Shown: piece by piece, positions 6,442 through 12,341 of the stretch | How positions within the stretch are numbered: position 1 is the stretch's first letter | Layout of the letters: the number at the start of each line of letters is the position of its first letter | NCBI GenBank assembly: GCA_028713395.1 | Contig: JAQTOJ010000035.1 | Location: forward strand, 1-12,341 | From: Dehalococcoidales bacterium | GTDB taxonomy: Bacteria > Chloroflexota > Dehalococcoidia > Dehalococcoidales > Fen-1064 | DNA length: 12,341 nucleotides | Direction of reading: 5' to 3' | The notes under the pieces: model-generated | What the model saw: the letters and a program-made list of their open reading frames with translations, nothing else | Database searches by the model: none | Told to the model about the DNA's origin: nothing | Program-made: the position numbers and the translations under genes

Positions 6442-7740
6442 TTATTTTACCGACGCGTCCGGGGGTCTCTCTCCAATGACGCCCTTTTTTTCTAGCTGGC
6501 TTATCATATCATCGGAAATGCCCAATAGTCCACTTAACACATTATGATTGTGCTCTCCAAGCCCAGGCGCCCCGGTCAGAATCTCTGCCGGAGATTTGGA
6601 GAATTTTATCGGCACGCCGGCATAGGGATGCAGCCCTGAATCACGTTGTGTTATGTCAACCATAAAACCACGAGCTTTGAGATGGGTATCCCGTAACAGT
6701 TCTTTGCCGTTAAGCACGGCGCCGCACATCACACCGGCACTCTGTAATCGCGCCGCCAACTCGATATGGTCGTGTTGTTCCGTACACGCGCCAATGAGTT
6801 CATCCAGTTCATCCTGGTTTTGCCATCGGCTCAACTGATCAGCGAATCTCGTATCCTTCACCAATTCTGGTTTATCCATCGCCACGCACAATCGCTGCCA
6901 CGCATCGTCTGTCCCGATACTAATCGCCACCCAATTATCCTCACCCTGACAGCGGTAGCAGCCATGGGGGGCTTTACTGGTATGGCGGTTGCCCCAACGT
7001 TCCGGTTTTTTTCCGGTCATTTGATAGCCGAGGATAAATTCTCCAATGACACTGGTTTGCGTTTCCGCCTGAGACAGATCCAGATATTGTCCCCGCCCCG
7101 TGCGCTGCCGCTGCCACAAAGCGGACATGACCGCGCTCACGCCATGCAAAGCCGCCAGCACATCCCCGGCGATCATGCCCAAAGGCTCCGGCGGCCCACC
7201 CCGATACCCGGTCAGGTTGGTCAACCCGGCCACCGGCTCGATGGTATTGCCGTAACCGGGAAATTCACGGTATGGCCCGGTCATGCCGAAAGCCGGCATC
7301 GAAAGCATGATGAGGCGAGAGTTGATTTGTTGCAGTGCCGGGTAATCCAGTCCGAAATTCGCCATCACACGGGGGGTATAGTTTTCCACTACCACATCAC
7401 TGATCGCCACCAGTTGCCGAAACATTTTCTTGCCTTCATCTTTGGATAAATCCAGCGTCAGGCTTTGCTTGTTGCGGTTAAGGTCGTTGAACATACCGAT
7501 ACGATTCCAGGGATGTTCGCCGGGCTGCCTATCGGGGAAATCCTCGGTCAGGCTATTTTGTCTGGCGGCCGGGCCGGCGTAAGCGCCCCTACCGGCCAGC
7601 GATTCTACCTTGATTACCTCCGCGCCGAAATCCGCCAGTATGCGGGTGGTCAACGGCCCCGACCAGACCCGTCCTAAATCAATGACGCGCAACCCGTCTA
7701 AAGCGGGGTTATATTTTACTGAGACTTCCATATTTTCCAT
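6442..7740 (-). CDS. Family III CoA-transferase (CaiB/BaiF type), 432 residues
   Basis: Transfers CoA between carboxylic acids in the cytoplasm. The N-terminal signature LDGLRVIDLGRVWSGP (15-30) with ADFGAEVIKVE (37-47) is characteristic of the CaiB/BaiF family, and NKQSLTLDL (91-99) follows (numbered from the TTG at 7743; subtract one for the preferred start). Length is normal. In the segment PGYGNTIEPVAGLTNLTG the position normally holding the catalytic aspartate (GYD or GFD in formyl-CoA transferase-like enzymes) appears to be Gly, with a Glu four residues on. So this may be a non-catalytic subunit or a divergent subfamily. The ATG at 7740 is chosen because its A is also the last base of the upstream gene's TGA stop (TGATG), implying translational coupling. 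A TTG at 7743 and an ATG at 7731 are alternatives. It may form a heteromer with the 7740-8933 product, as BbsE and BbsF do. Confidence 0.88.
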   Translation of the reverse strand: MENMEVSVKYNPALDGLRVIDLGRVWSGPLTTRILADFGAEVIKVESLAGRGAYAGPAARQNSLTEDFPDRQPGEHPWNRIGMFNDLNRNKQSLTLDLSKDEGKKMFRQLVAISDVVVENYTPRVMANFGLDYPALQQINSRLIMLSMPAFGMTGPYREFPGYGNTIEPVAGLTNLTGYRGGPPEPLGMIAGDVLAALHGVSAVMSALWQRQRTGRGQYLDLSQAETQTSVIGEFILGYQMTGKKPERWGNRHTSKAPHGCYRCQGEDNWVAISIGTDDAWQRLCVAMDKPELVKDTRFADQLSRWQNQDELDELIGACTEQHDHIELAARLQSAGVMCGAVLNGKELLRDTHLKARGFMVDITQRDSGLHPYAGVPIKFSKSPAEILTGAPGLGEHNHNVLSGLLGISDDMISQLEKKGVIGERPPDASVK

Positions 7741-8933
7741 CAAATAATGCTCAATTCGCGTAACCGCACTATATCGTCTTTGGTATATCCAAGCCGTTGT
7801 TCATATATTGCCGCGTTATGCTCACCGAGCCGCGGCGCCCTGTGTGATTGCCAGCTTGTTTCAGAAATTTTCACCGGCGCTCCCGGGTATTTCAATTTAC
7901 CGATTGACTGGTGTTCGATATCCACCCAGAAATCACGGGCTTGATATTGGGGATCTTTCAAAAGGTCTTCCGGCGTGGCCACGTAACCGCAAAGCTGCCG
8001 CCATTCGCCCGCCTGCCTAAAGACTTCCTGCTTTTTCAACTTGATAATGTTTTCCGCCACAATGGTTTCCAGTTCACCAATATGCTTGTTACGCGCTGCG
8101 TAATCAGTGAACCGCGCGTCTCCGGCTAGTTCCGGCATACTGAATAATTGCGCCAGCAAACCCATCTCAATGCCTTGTAAGCGCAGGTTTACATAGCCAT
8201 CGGCGCAGCGGTAAAAAGATAGCGGCGCCCTAGAACCCGGCCAACCGGGTCTCTCCAGCATTACCCCGGAATATGCCGGCCATGTCAGGGTAAATTGATG
8301 ACTGCCCGCCATACATTCAAAAATAGCAACATCCACTTGCTGCCCTTCACCGAATTTTTCCCGGTACTGTAAAGCTGTCATCGTGCCGATAAAGCCGTAC
8401 AAACCGCCGAAATATTCGGCGATCGATGCCCCCGAGTTCAGCGGTGCGCGTTCTGCCCATCCGCAAACATACATCTGCCCGCCCATGGCGTAGGCGACCA
8501 TCCCGTCCGCCTGGTACCCGGCATATGGACCGTTTTGCCCGAACCAGGTGACTGAGGTCAATATTATGCCGGGATTTAGTTTTTCCAAAACTTCATAGTC
8601 AAGACCGAATTCCGCCATTTTGCCCGGTTGGAAATTCTCTATGACGACATCTGCATCGTTCAATAGTTCCTTGAAAATGTGAACGCCGGTTTTGGTGGCG
8701 ATATTTAGAGTGATGCTTTTTTTGTTGGTGTTCAGGTAGGCAAACAATGCCGAATTTTCTTGCCCCGATATCTCTTTACCAAACGGACCGATGTGACGCG
8801 CGGTATCGCCAATACCCGGCTGTTCGATCTTGATCACCTCCGCCCCCCAACCGGCCATTAACCGGGTGCCATAGGCGCCGGAAATCCCGCTGCTTAAATC
8901 CAGTACTCTCAAATTTTCCAATGCCGCGTTCAT
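7740..8933 (-). CDS. Family III CoA-transferase (CaiB/BaiF type), 397 residues
   Basis: First gene of the operon. LENLRVLDLSSGISGAYGTR (5-24), then AGWGAEVIKIEQPG (27-40) and NKKSITLNI (70-78), form the N-terminal Rossmann-like half of CaiB/BaiF enzymes; DADVVIENFQPGKM (93-106) is a further family landmark. In the active-site region GYQADGMVAYAMGGQM (139-154) Asp143 is close to the expected catalytic position, but an ungapped comparison with DLxxxAMGG-type members puts it one residue early. Catalytic competence therefore needs a structural check. The C-terminal RLGEHN-like end (about 370-375) is normal. A modest GGCGG precedes the ATG. The stop codon shares a base with the next gene's start. 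Transcription probably begins from the TATAAT promoter at 8966-8995. Only about 30 percent similar by eye to its partner, so the pair is not a recent duplication. Confidence 0.9.
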   Translation of the reverse strand: MNAALENLRVLDLSSGISGAYGTRLMAGWGAEVIKIEQPGIGDTARHIGPFGKEISGQENSALFAYLNTNKKSITLNIATKTGVHIFKELLNDADVVIENFQPGKMAEFGLDYEVLEKLNPGIILTSVTWFGQNGPYAGYQADGMVAYAMGGQMYVCGWAERAPLNSGASIAEYFGGLYGFIGTMTALQYREKFGEGQQVDVAIFECMAGSHQFTLTWPAYSGVMLERPGWPGSRAPLSFYRCADGYVNLRLQGIEMGLLAQLFSMPELAGDARFTDYAARNKHIGELETIVAENIIKLKKQEVFRQAGEWRQLCGYVATPEDLLKDPQYQARDFWVDIEHQSIGKLKYPGAPVKISETSWQSHRAPRLGEHNAAIYEQRLGYTKDDIVRLRELSII

Positions 8934-8965
8934 TTTGCCGCCTGTTTATTAGAATCGACAACCGC

Positions 8966-8995
8966 ATTATAGCTTTACGACTGCCTCTCTGCAAA
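8966..8995 (-). promoter_or_regulatory. Promoter of the CoA-transferase/MaoC operon
   Basis: On the minus strand TATAAT (8966-8971) is a perfect -10, with TTTGCA (8990-8995) 18 bp upstream as a partial -35. The predicted start lies about 25 nt upstream of the ATG at 8933. It faces away from the dehydrogenase promoter at 9005-9033; the two are only about 10 bp apart and could influence each other. Confidence 0.65.
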
Positions 8996-9004
8996 GCCTC
9001 ACGC

Positions 9005-9033
9005 TTGACTCCATGCGCGGGAATCAATATACT
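9005..9033 (+). promoter_or_regulatory. Promoter of the 2-hydroxyacid dehydrogenase gene
   Basis: TTGACT (9005-9010) and TATACT (9028-9033) are separated by 17 bp: five of six consensus bases in each box and ideal spacing for a sigma-70-type promoter. It predicts a start near 9040 and a leader of about 27 nt. Confidence 0.75.
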
Positions 9034-9066
9034 GGTCGTAAATAGCATCGAAAGGCGTGAATCACC

Positions 9067-10062
9067 GTGGAAAAATGCAAAATCATCCTCACCAACCCTA
9101 TCTCTGAAATCTCGAAAAAAGATATTATGTCAATCAACCCGGAAGGCATCGATTTGATCGATGTCACCGAGTTATCCCGATTGGATTACCGCGGCGACGA
9201 CCATGCCAAAGAACAACTTTCCAACATATTATTGCAGACAGATGTCGTTTATGGCGGCAGACTGCCCGTGAACCTGTTGCAGCGCGCGCCGAAACTAAAA
9301 TGGTTGCAGGTGACTTCCGCCGGTGTGGATAGATACCTCACCGAGGAATTTAAAAAGAGCCCGGTGATCTTGACCAATGTCAGCGGTATTCACGCTGTGC
9401 CAATAGGTGAATTCGTGCTCACCTTCATGTTGATGTGCGCCAAACGCATCCCCTACGCCTACGAAATGAAGCAGAAAAAAGAATGGGGTCGGTACGCCGC
9501 TTCGATTTTACGTGATAAAACGGTGGGCATCGTCGGGCTGGGACACATCGGTCAAGAAGTAGCGCGCTTGAGTAAAGCCTTCGGTATGAATGTTATCGCC
9601 ACGCGGCGTTCCGCCAAAAACATGGGCACGGCGCGCAATGTGGATATGCTGTTGCCGGCTTCGTGGTTAAACAAATTACTCACGCAGAGCGATTTCGTGG
9701 TCATTACCCTGCCCCTGACCGATGAGACGAGAAATCTTTTCTCCGACGGCCAGTTCCGGCTGATGAAAGAATCCGCCTACATTATTAATATCGGGCGCGG
9801 TCCCATCATCGATGAACCGGCACTAATCCGGGCGCTCAATGAAAACCAGATCGCCGGCGCCGGGCTCGACGTTTTCTCCCAGGAACCATTACCCGCCAGC
9901 AGTCCTTTATGGGATATGCCCAACGTCATTATGACACCGCATGTTTCCGGCGGGCAGGAGGATTACGAAAAAGAAGCCAACAAAATCTTCTGCGAGAATC
10001 TGAAACGTTTCCTGGCGGGCAAGCGTTTAATGAATGTGGTAAACAAGAAGACGGGGTATTAA
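9067..10062 (+). CDS. D-2-hydroxyacid dehydrogenase (NAD(P)-dependent)
   Basis: A 331-residue soluble oxidoreductase interconverting 2-oxo acids (or glyoxylate/hydroxypyruvate-like substrates) and D-2-hydroxyacids. The coenzyme domain carries GIVGLGHIG with Gly157, Gly159 and Gly162. The catalytic set is present: Arg244 in NIGRGPIID, Glu273 in VFSQEPLP, and His292 in TPHVSGG. After the second strand come Arg180-Arg181 (VIATRRS), where an acidic residue would bind NAD ribose, so NADP(H) is the likelier cofactor. Length is normal. The start is GTG at 9067 with AAAGG 11 nt upstream; nearby ATGs are out of frame. It diverges from the CoA-transferase operon, sharing a 133-bp control region. This hints that it feeds a 2-hydroxyacid into, or makes one from, the same pathway, as FldH does beside the FldA CoA-transferase. 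That link is inference. Confidence 0.9.
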   Translation: MEKCKIILTNPISEISKKDIMSINPEGIDLIDVTELSRLDYRGDDHAKEQLSNILLQTDVVYGGRLPVNLLQRAPKLKWLQVTSAGVDRYLTEEFKKSPVILTNVSGIHAVPIGEFVLTFMLMCAKRIPYAYEMKQKKEWGRYAASILRDKTVGIVGLGHIGQEVARLSKAFGMNVIATRRSAKNMGTARNVDMLLPASWLNKLLTQSDFVVITLPLTDETRNLFSDGQFRLMKESAYIINIGRGPIIDEPALIRALNENQIAGAGLDVFSQEPLPASSPLWDMPNVIMTPHVSGGQEDYEKEANKIFCENLKRFLAGKRLMNVVNKKTGY

Positions 10063-10274
10063 ACAAGGATAAACAATCGACCTCTCCCGTTTTCTCGATT
10101 CCTCGGTTTTTAACGTTTATGGTGAGCTGTAATCTGGATGTGACAAGGTAGTAGTTCCTCGCCCTACACAGGCGAGGGCAGGGTATGGGTTGTAGCTAAT
10201 ACTTGATGTTCTTAAAAACTACCAATTGTAAATAATACTGCAATTTCCTCGTTTCCCTATTCCCTCCGATATTC

Positions 10275-10283
10275 TGCTATAAT
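10275..10283 (+). promoter_or_regulatory. Possible upstream promoter of rplU (extended -10)
   Basis: TGCTATAAT (10275-10283) is a perfect -10 with the TGN extension, but no -35 is recognisable at 16-18 bp. It would give a leader of about 80-95 nt holding the CCGGT/ACCGG hairpin. Confidence 0.45.
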
Positions 10284-10329
10284 GTAATAGTTCTCCGGTT
10301 TTTGTCACCGGTGCTAACGTGTGCGCCGG

Positions 10330-10359
10330 TTGACGTTATACGTCTTAAATTGTTATAAT
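10330..10359 (+). promoter_or_regulatory. Proximal promoter of rplU-rpmA-rpmE
   Basis: TTGACG (10330-10335), an 18-bp spacer and TATAAT (10354-10359). The predicted start is near 10366, so the GTG at 10369 would be almost leaderless, whereas initiation at 10384 would have a 17-nt leader with a Shine-Dalgarno. The palindrome GACGT-TAT-ACGTC overlaps the -35 and spacer and could be an operator. Confidence 0.7.
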
Positions 10360-10368
10360 TATTAATTC

Positions 10369-10749
10369 GTGGAGGGTAAACACATTTACGCGATTATTGA
10401 AACAGGTGGAAAACAATACCGGGTAACACCGGGACAGGTTGTTGACGTAGATTGCCTCAACGTTACCGAAGGCGAAGCCGTGGAAATCGCTAAGGTTCTC
10501 GTCCTCGGTGACGATACCCATACGAGCATCGGCAAACCGGCCGTCGAGGGCGCCAAAGTACTCGCCACTTCTCAAGGCACCGTACGCGGCGATAAGATCA
10601 TCGTCTACAAATTCAAGGCCAAAACCAGATATCGCCGTCATACCGGGCATCATCAACTGTTTACCCGGCTGACAATCGATAAAATAGAGGTTCCCGAGCA
10701 CCATACCCGGGGCCGACACAAGAAAGAGGAGGCCGTCAGTGGCTCATAA
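10369..10749 (+). CDS. rplU: Ribosomal protein L21 (bL21)
   Basis: A component of the large ribosomal subunit that binds 23S rRNA near L20. IYAIIETGGKQYRV near the N-terminus is the family's hallmark, and TGHHQLFTRLTIDKIE near the C-terminus matches the conserved R-x-G-H-[RH]-Q block. The body is of normal length, with a basic tail of about 17 residues (HTRGRHKKEEAVSGS). The coordinates follow the only standard start codon, GTG at 10369. However, that codon overlaps the Shine-Dalgarno GGAGGG (10371-10376). The ATT at 10384 falls 7 nt after that site and stands exactly where other L21 proteins have their Met (MYAII...). Initiation at ATT, giving 121 residues, is therefore a serious alternative. 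The stop overlaps rpmA by 11 bp, and the Shine-Dalgarno of rpmA lies inside this gene's end. Confidence 0.95.
   Translation: MEGKHIYAIIETGGKQYRVTPGQVVDVDCLNVTEGEAVEIAKVLVLGDDTHTSIGKPAVEGAKVLATSQGTVRGDKIIVYKFKAKTRYRRHTGHHQLFTRLTIDKIEVPEHHTRGRHKKEEAVSGS
10371..10376 (+). promoter_or_regulatory. Shine-Dalgarno that questions the rplU start
   Basis: GGAGGG is a near-perfect ribosome binding site, but it overlaps the GTG at 10369 and is correctly spaced (7 nt) only for the ATT at 10384. No other Shine-Dalgarno precedes the GTG. Confidence 0.7.
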
Positions 10750-10993
10750 GAAAGGCGCCGGTAAAAGCAAGAATGGACGCGATAGTAAACCTCAATACCT
10801 CGGCGTCAAAAAGTATGACGGCGAAGCGGTTATTTCCGGTAATATCATCGTCCGGCAGAAAGGCACCAGAATTCACCCCGGTAATAACGTGGGTCTGGGG
10901 AAAGACTTCACCATCTTCGCTTTGATCGATGGTAAAGTGAAGTACGAACCGCACAGCGAAAACAAGAGGAAGGTCAGCGTTTACGCTGAATAG
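10739..10993 (+). CDS. rpmA: Ribosomal protein L27 (bL27)
   Basis: An 84-residue basic protein of the large subunit whose N-terminal tail reaches the peptidyl transferase centre. MAHKKGAGKSKNGRDSKPQY is the classic N-terminus, with the A-H-K-K-G-x-G motif at residue 2. There is no Firmicutes-type cleavable extension. GDGVISGNIIVRQ-type and RIHPGNNVG segments (about 29-51) are the conserved core; the length is normal. The start is GTG at 10739, with GAGGAGG (10726-10732) 6 nt upstream. It overlaps the end of rplU by 11 bp in another frame, so translation is likely coupled. This rplU-rpmA order is nearly universal; here rpmE follows within 6 bp rather than the more usual obg. Confidence 0.97.
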   Translation: MAHKKGAGKSKNGRDSKPQYLGVKKYDGEAVISGNIIVRQKGTRIHPGNNVGLGKDFTIFALIDGKVKYEPHSENKRKVSVYAE

Positions 10994-10999
10994 ATAACA

Positions 11000-11218
11000 A
11001 TGAAAGAAAAAATTCATCCCCAGTATTATCCGGAAGCCAAAGTGATTTGTTCCTGCGGCAACGTCTTCACTCTGGGATCAACCAAAAAAGAGATCAGAGT
11101 CGAGTTGTGCTCCAAGTGTCATCCCTTCTACACCGGCGAACAGCGCGTGGTAGACACCGCCGGCCGCGTGGAAAGATTCAAGAGACGCTACGACAAGACA
11201 GCCGAAAAAAAGAACTGA
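11000..11218 (+). CDS. rpmE: Ribosomal protein L31 (bL31), zinc-binding form
   Basis: A 72-residue large-subunit protein. MKEKIHPQYYPEAKVICSCG begins it as in type A L31. Cys17, Cys19, Cys37 and Cys40 (C-x-C and C-x-x-C, the second in CSKCHPFYTG) form the zinc site, so this is the zinc-containing C+ form, not the zinc-independent paralogue that replaces it under zinc starvation. The tail RFKRRYDKTAEKKN is basic, as expected. The ATG lies 6 bp after the rpmA stop; there is no strong Shine-Dalgarno, so translation probably depends on coupling with rpmA. A strong terminator follows 19 bp after the stop and ends the operon. Confidence 0.96.
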   Translation: MKEKIHPQYYPEAKVICSCGNVFTLGSTKKEIRVELCSKCHPFYTGEQRVVDTAGRVERFKRRYDKTAEKKN

Positions 11219-11237
11219 TCGGTGTGATGTAAAATCT

Positions 11238-11272
11238 AAAGGGAGCGGTGTTAACACCGCTCCCTTTTCTTT
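11238..11272 (+). terminator. Strong intrinsic terminator of the rplU-rpmA-rpmE operon
   Basis: GGGAGCGGTG (11241-11250) and CACCGCTCCC (11255-11264) form a perfect 10-bp stem, extendable by AAA/TTT, with loop TTAA, followed by TTTTCTTT (11265-11272). Confidence 0.95.
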
Positions 11273-11286
11273 AAGCGGGGTAAAAT

Positions 11287-12201
11287 ATGGCAAAGCAATT
11301 TAACTACGGCGGACAGGCAGTGCTCGAAGGCGTCATGATACGCGGCAAGAAATTTATCGTCACCGCCATCCGTAAACCCAACCAGGAAATCGCCATCGAT
11401 AAAAGACCCCTGCCTTCCGTTTACAACGGCTGGATGCGCTCTACACCGCTGCTGCGGGGTATTATTGTGCTAATCGAGTCCATGGTCATCGGCATCCAAA
11501 CATTGATGTATTCCGGGAATGTCGCTTTGGAGGAAGAAAAAGAAAAAATCAGCGGCGGCTGGATCTGGTTGTTAATGTTGGTCTCGCTGGCTTTTGTCGT
11601 AGTGATTTTCTTCCTCGCGCCCCTGTTTTTGACCACCCTGCTGAAAATTGATAAAAGCTCCGGTTGGTTTCCGCTGGTCGAGGGGCTGATCAGGATCGCC
11701 TTTTTCGTCATCTATTTACGGTTGGTTTCCCTGATGCCGGATATCAAACGGGTCTTCGCTTACCACGGCGCCGAACATAAAGCGGTGAACGCCTACGAGC
11801 AAGGCATTCCGCTGGAAGTAGAGGCCATTAAAAAATCCAGCAAAGCCCACGTGCGCTGCGGCGGTAGTTTCCTGGTGGTGGTCTTGATCATCGCCGTCAT
11901 CATTTTTGCGCTGATCGGTAAGCTGGTCAACCAAAACATCTGGTTGCTGGTTTTAAGCCGTATCGTGTTGATTCCGGTCATCGCCGCTCTGGGGTACGAA
12001 TTCATCTATTTCGCGGCGCGTCACGCGCACAATGTTATCGTCAGGATACTTTTGACGCCGGGTTTGTGGATTCAGGGTTTTACCACCCGCGAGCCGGATG
12101 ACAGCCAGTTGGAAATCGCTATCGCCGCTTTGAAAACTGCGGTGGAAGCAGATAATCCGCCGCCGGAAACACCGGCCGCCGCTATCCCGGTTGTAAGTTA
12201 A
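11287..12201 (+). CDS. DUF1385 family membrane protein (YqhQ-like)
   Basis: A 304-residue integral membrane protein of unknown function. The N-terminus FNYGGQAVLEGVMIRG (5-20) is the hallmark of the DUF1385/YqhQ family. The other signature, AYHGAEHKAVNAYE (158-171), with His160, Glu163 and His164, looks like a metal- or acid-base site, although no activity is established. CGGSF (191-195) and YEFIYFAARHAH (237-248) are further conserved blocks. Hydrophobic segments lie at about 92-118, 128-150, 193-214 and 216-236. The Pro-rich C-terminus (290-304) is probably disordered. GGGG lies 6 nt before the ATG. It starts only 15 bp after the terminator of the ribosomal operon, so it depends on read-through or on a promoter not seen here. 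The family often neighbours rpmE and prfA/prmC in Gram-positives and Chloroflexota, hinting at a translation-linked role; that is inference. Confidence 0.9.
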   Translation: MAKQFNYGGQAVLEGVMIRGKKFIVTAIRKPNQEIAIDKRPLPSVYNGWMRSTPLLRGIIVLIESMVIGIQTLMYSGNVALEEEKEKISGGWIWLLMLVSLAFVVVIFFLAPLFLTTLLKIDKSSGWFPLVEGLIRIAFFVIYLRLVSLMPDIKRVFAYHGAEHKAVNAYEQGIPLEVEAIKKSSKAHVRCGGSFLVVVLIIAVIIFALIGKLVNQNIWLLVLSRIVLIPVIAALGYEFIYFAARHAHNVIVRILLTPGLWIQGFTTREPDDSQLEIAIAALKTAVEADNPPPETPAAAIPVVS

Positions 12202-12278
12202 TCGCCTTTTCTGCCGCTTAGCAGCAGGGAGCTATATCCTAAACCCCATTCCTGGTAGTCACAACGCCCTTACCCCTA

Positions 12279-12303
12279 CCCCTTTCCCATCTTGGGAAAG
12301 GGG
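12279..12303. repeat. Palindromic intergenic hairpin
   Basis: CCCCTTTCCCA (12279-12289) and TGGGAAAGGGG (12293-12303) form a perfect 11-bp stem with loop TCT. It is preceded by repeated ACCCCT and followed by a G run. It resembles dispersed palindromic repeats (REP-like), but one copy cannot prove dispersal. Together with the next hairpin it occupies the end of the intergenic stretch after the DUF1385 gene. Confidence 0.55.
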
Positions 12304-12313
12304 GGGTAAAAAA

Positions 12314-12341
12314 AAGATGGAGGGCTTCCGCCCTTCATCTT
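12314..12341 (+). terminator. Hairpin at the window end, probable terminator (possibly bidirectional)
   Basis: AAGATG-G-AGGGC (12314-12325) pairs with GCCCT-T-CATCTT (12330-12341), with loop TTCC and one G-T pair. An A run precedes it (12308-12315), which is a T-tract for transcription from the other strand. The plus-strand T-tract, if any, lies beyond the window. Confidence 0.6.

Larger units (their letters stand above)
10063..10368. other. Leader and intergenic region before the ribosomal protein operon
   Basis: No coding sequence is convincing here. It contains a small hairpin CCTCGCC/GGCGAGG (10157-10163 with 10171-10177) without a T-tract, a short hairpin CCGGT/ACCGG (10295-10311), two candidate promoters, and the palindrome GACGT-TAT-ACGTC (10332-10344). 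The dehydrogenase gene lacks an obvious intrinsic terminator in it. Confidence 0.6.

Noticed and set aside
6766..7449. Plus-strand 227-codon frame inside the second CoA-transferase
   Set aside because: Antisense shadow of a clearly recognisable CaiB/BaiF gene; no start signals or domain.
8776..9048. Minus-strand 90-codon frame overlapping the start of the first CoA-transferase
   Set aside because: It overlaps the gene in another frame and includes the divergent promoter region; no family resemblance.
10157..10177. CCTCGCC/GGCGAGG hairpin as terminator of the dehydrogenase gene
   Set aside because: No T-tract follows on either strand and it is nearly 100 bp past the stop codon; function unclear.

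Overview
The window looks like a chromosomal segment of a bacterium, most plausibly a member of the Chloroflexota (Dehalococcoidia-like). This rests on its mixed character: near-balanced base composition, a SipW-type (ER/archaeal-style) signal peptidase with SipW-dependent surface proteins, family III CoA-transferase and MaoC genes as in anaerobic acid degraders, and the rplU-rpmA-rpmE-DUF1385 order. The lineage is an inference; no rRNA or phylogenetic marker tree was available.

Region 1 (1-5460, all minus strand) is a cell-surface module. It holds a SipW-like signal peptidase I (1139-1714) and, downstream of it, two proteins with SipW-dependent (TasA/camelysin-type) N-termini: one complete (394-1095) and one cut by the window edge (1-210). 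A separate transcription unit encodes a secreted protein of about 1120 residues (1938-5309). It has PKD and Ig-like domains, eight InlB-type B-repeats of about 72 residues, and an aromatic-rich C-terminal domain. The two transcription units carry the same unusual promoter-proximal array: five copies of a 7-bp GGTTACA-like element in a 2+3 layout with 11-bp spacing. This suggests one regulator, possibly an OmpR/PhoB-type response regulator, switches both on together. The array and the surface module it appears to control are the most novel features here.

Region 2 (5575-8933, minus strand) is a compact operon of two family III CoA-transferases followed by two hot-dog (MaoC-type) subunits. It runs from a promoter with a perfect TATAAT box. 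A divergent D-2-hydroxyacid dehydrogenase (9067-10062) has a near-consensus promoter of its own. Together they suggest activation of an organic acid to its CoA thioester and hydration or dehydration of the enoyl/3-hydroxyacyl-CoA. The substrate cannot be read from sequence.

Region 3 (10063-12341, plus strand) is housekeeping. After a 306-bp leader with two candidate promoters come ribosomal proteins L21, L27 and L31, a strong intrinsic terminator, then a DUF1385 (YqhQ-like) membrane protein and two terminal hairpins. L21 has an ambiguous start: the ideal Shine-Dalgarno and the family's usual N-terminus both point to an ATT codon rather than the upstream GTG.
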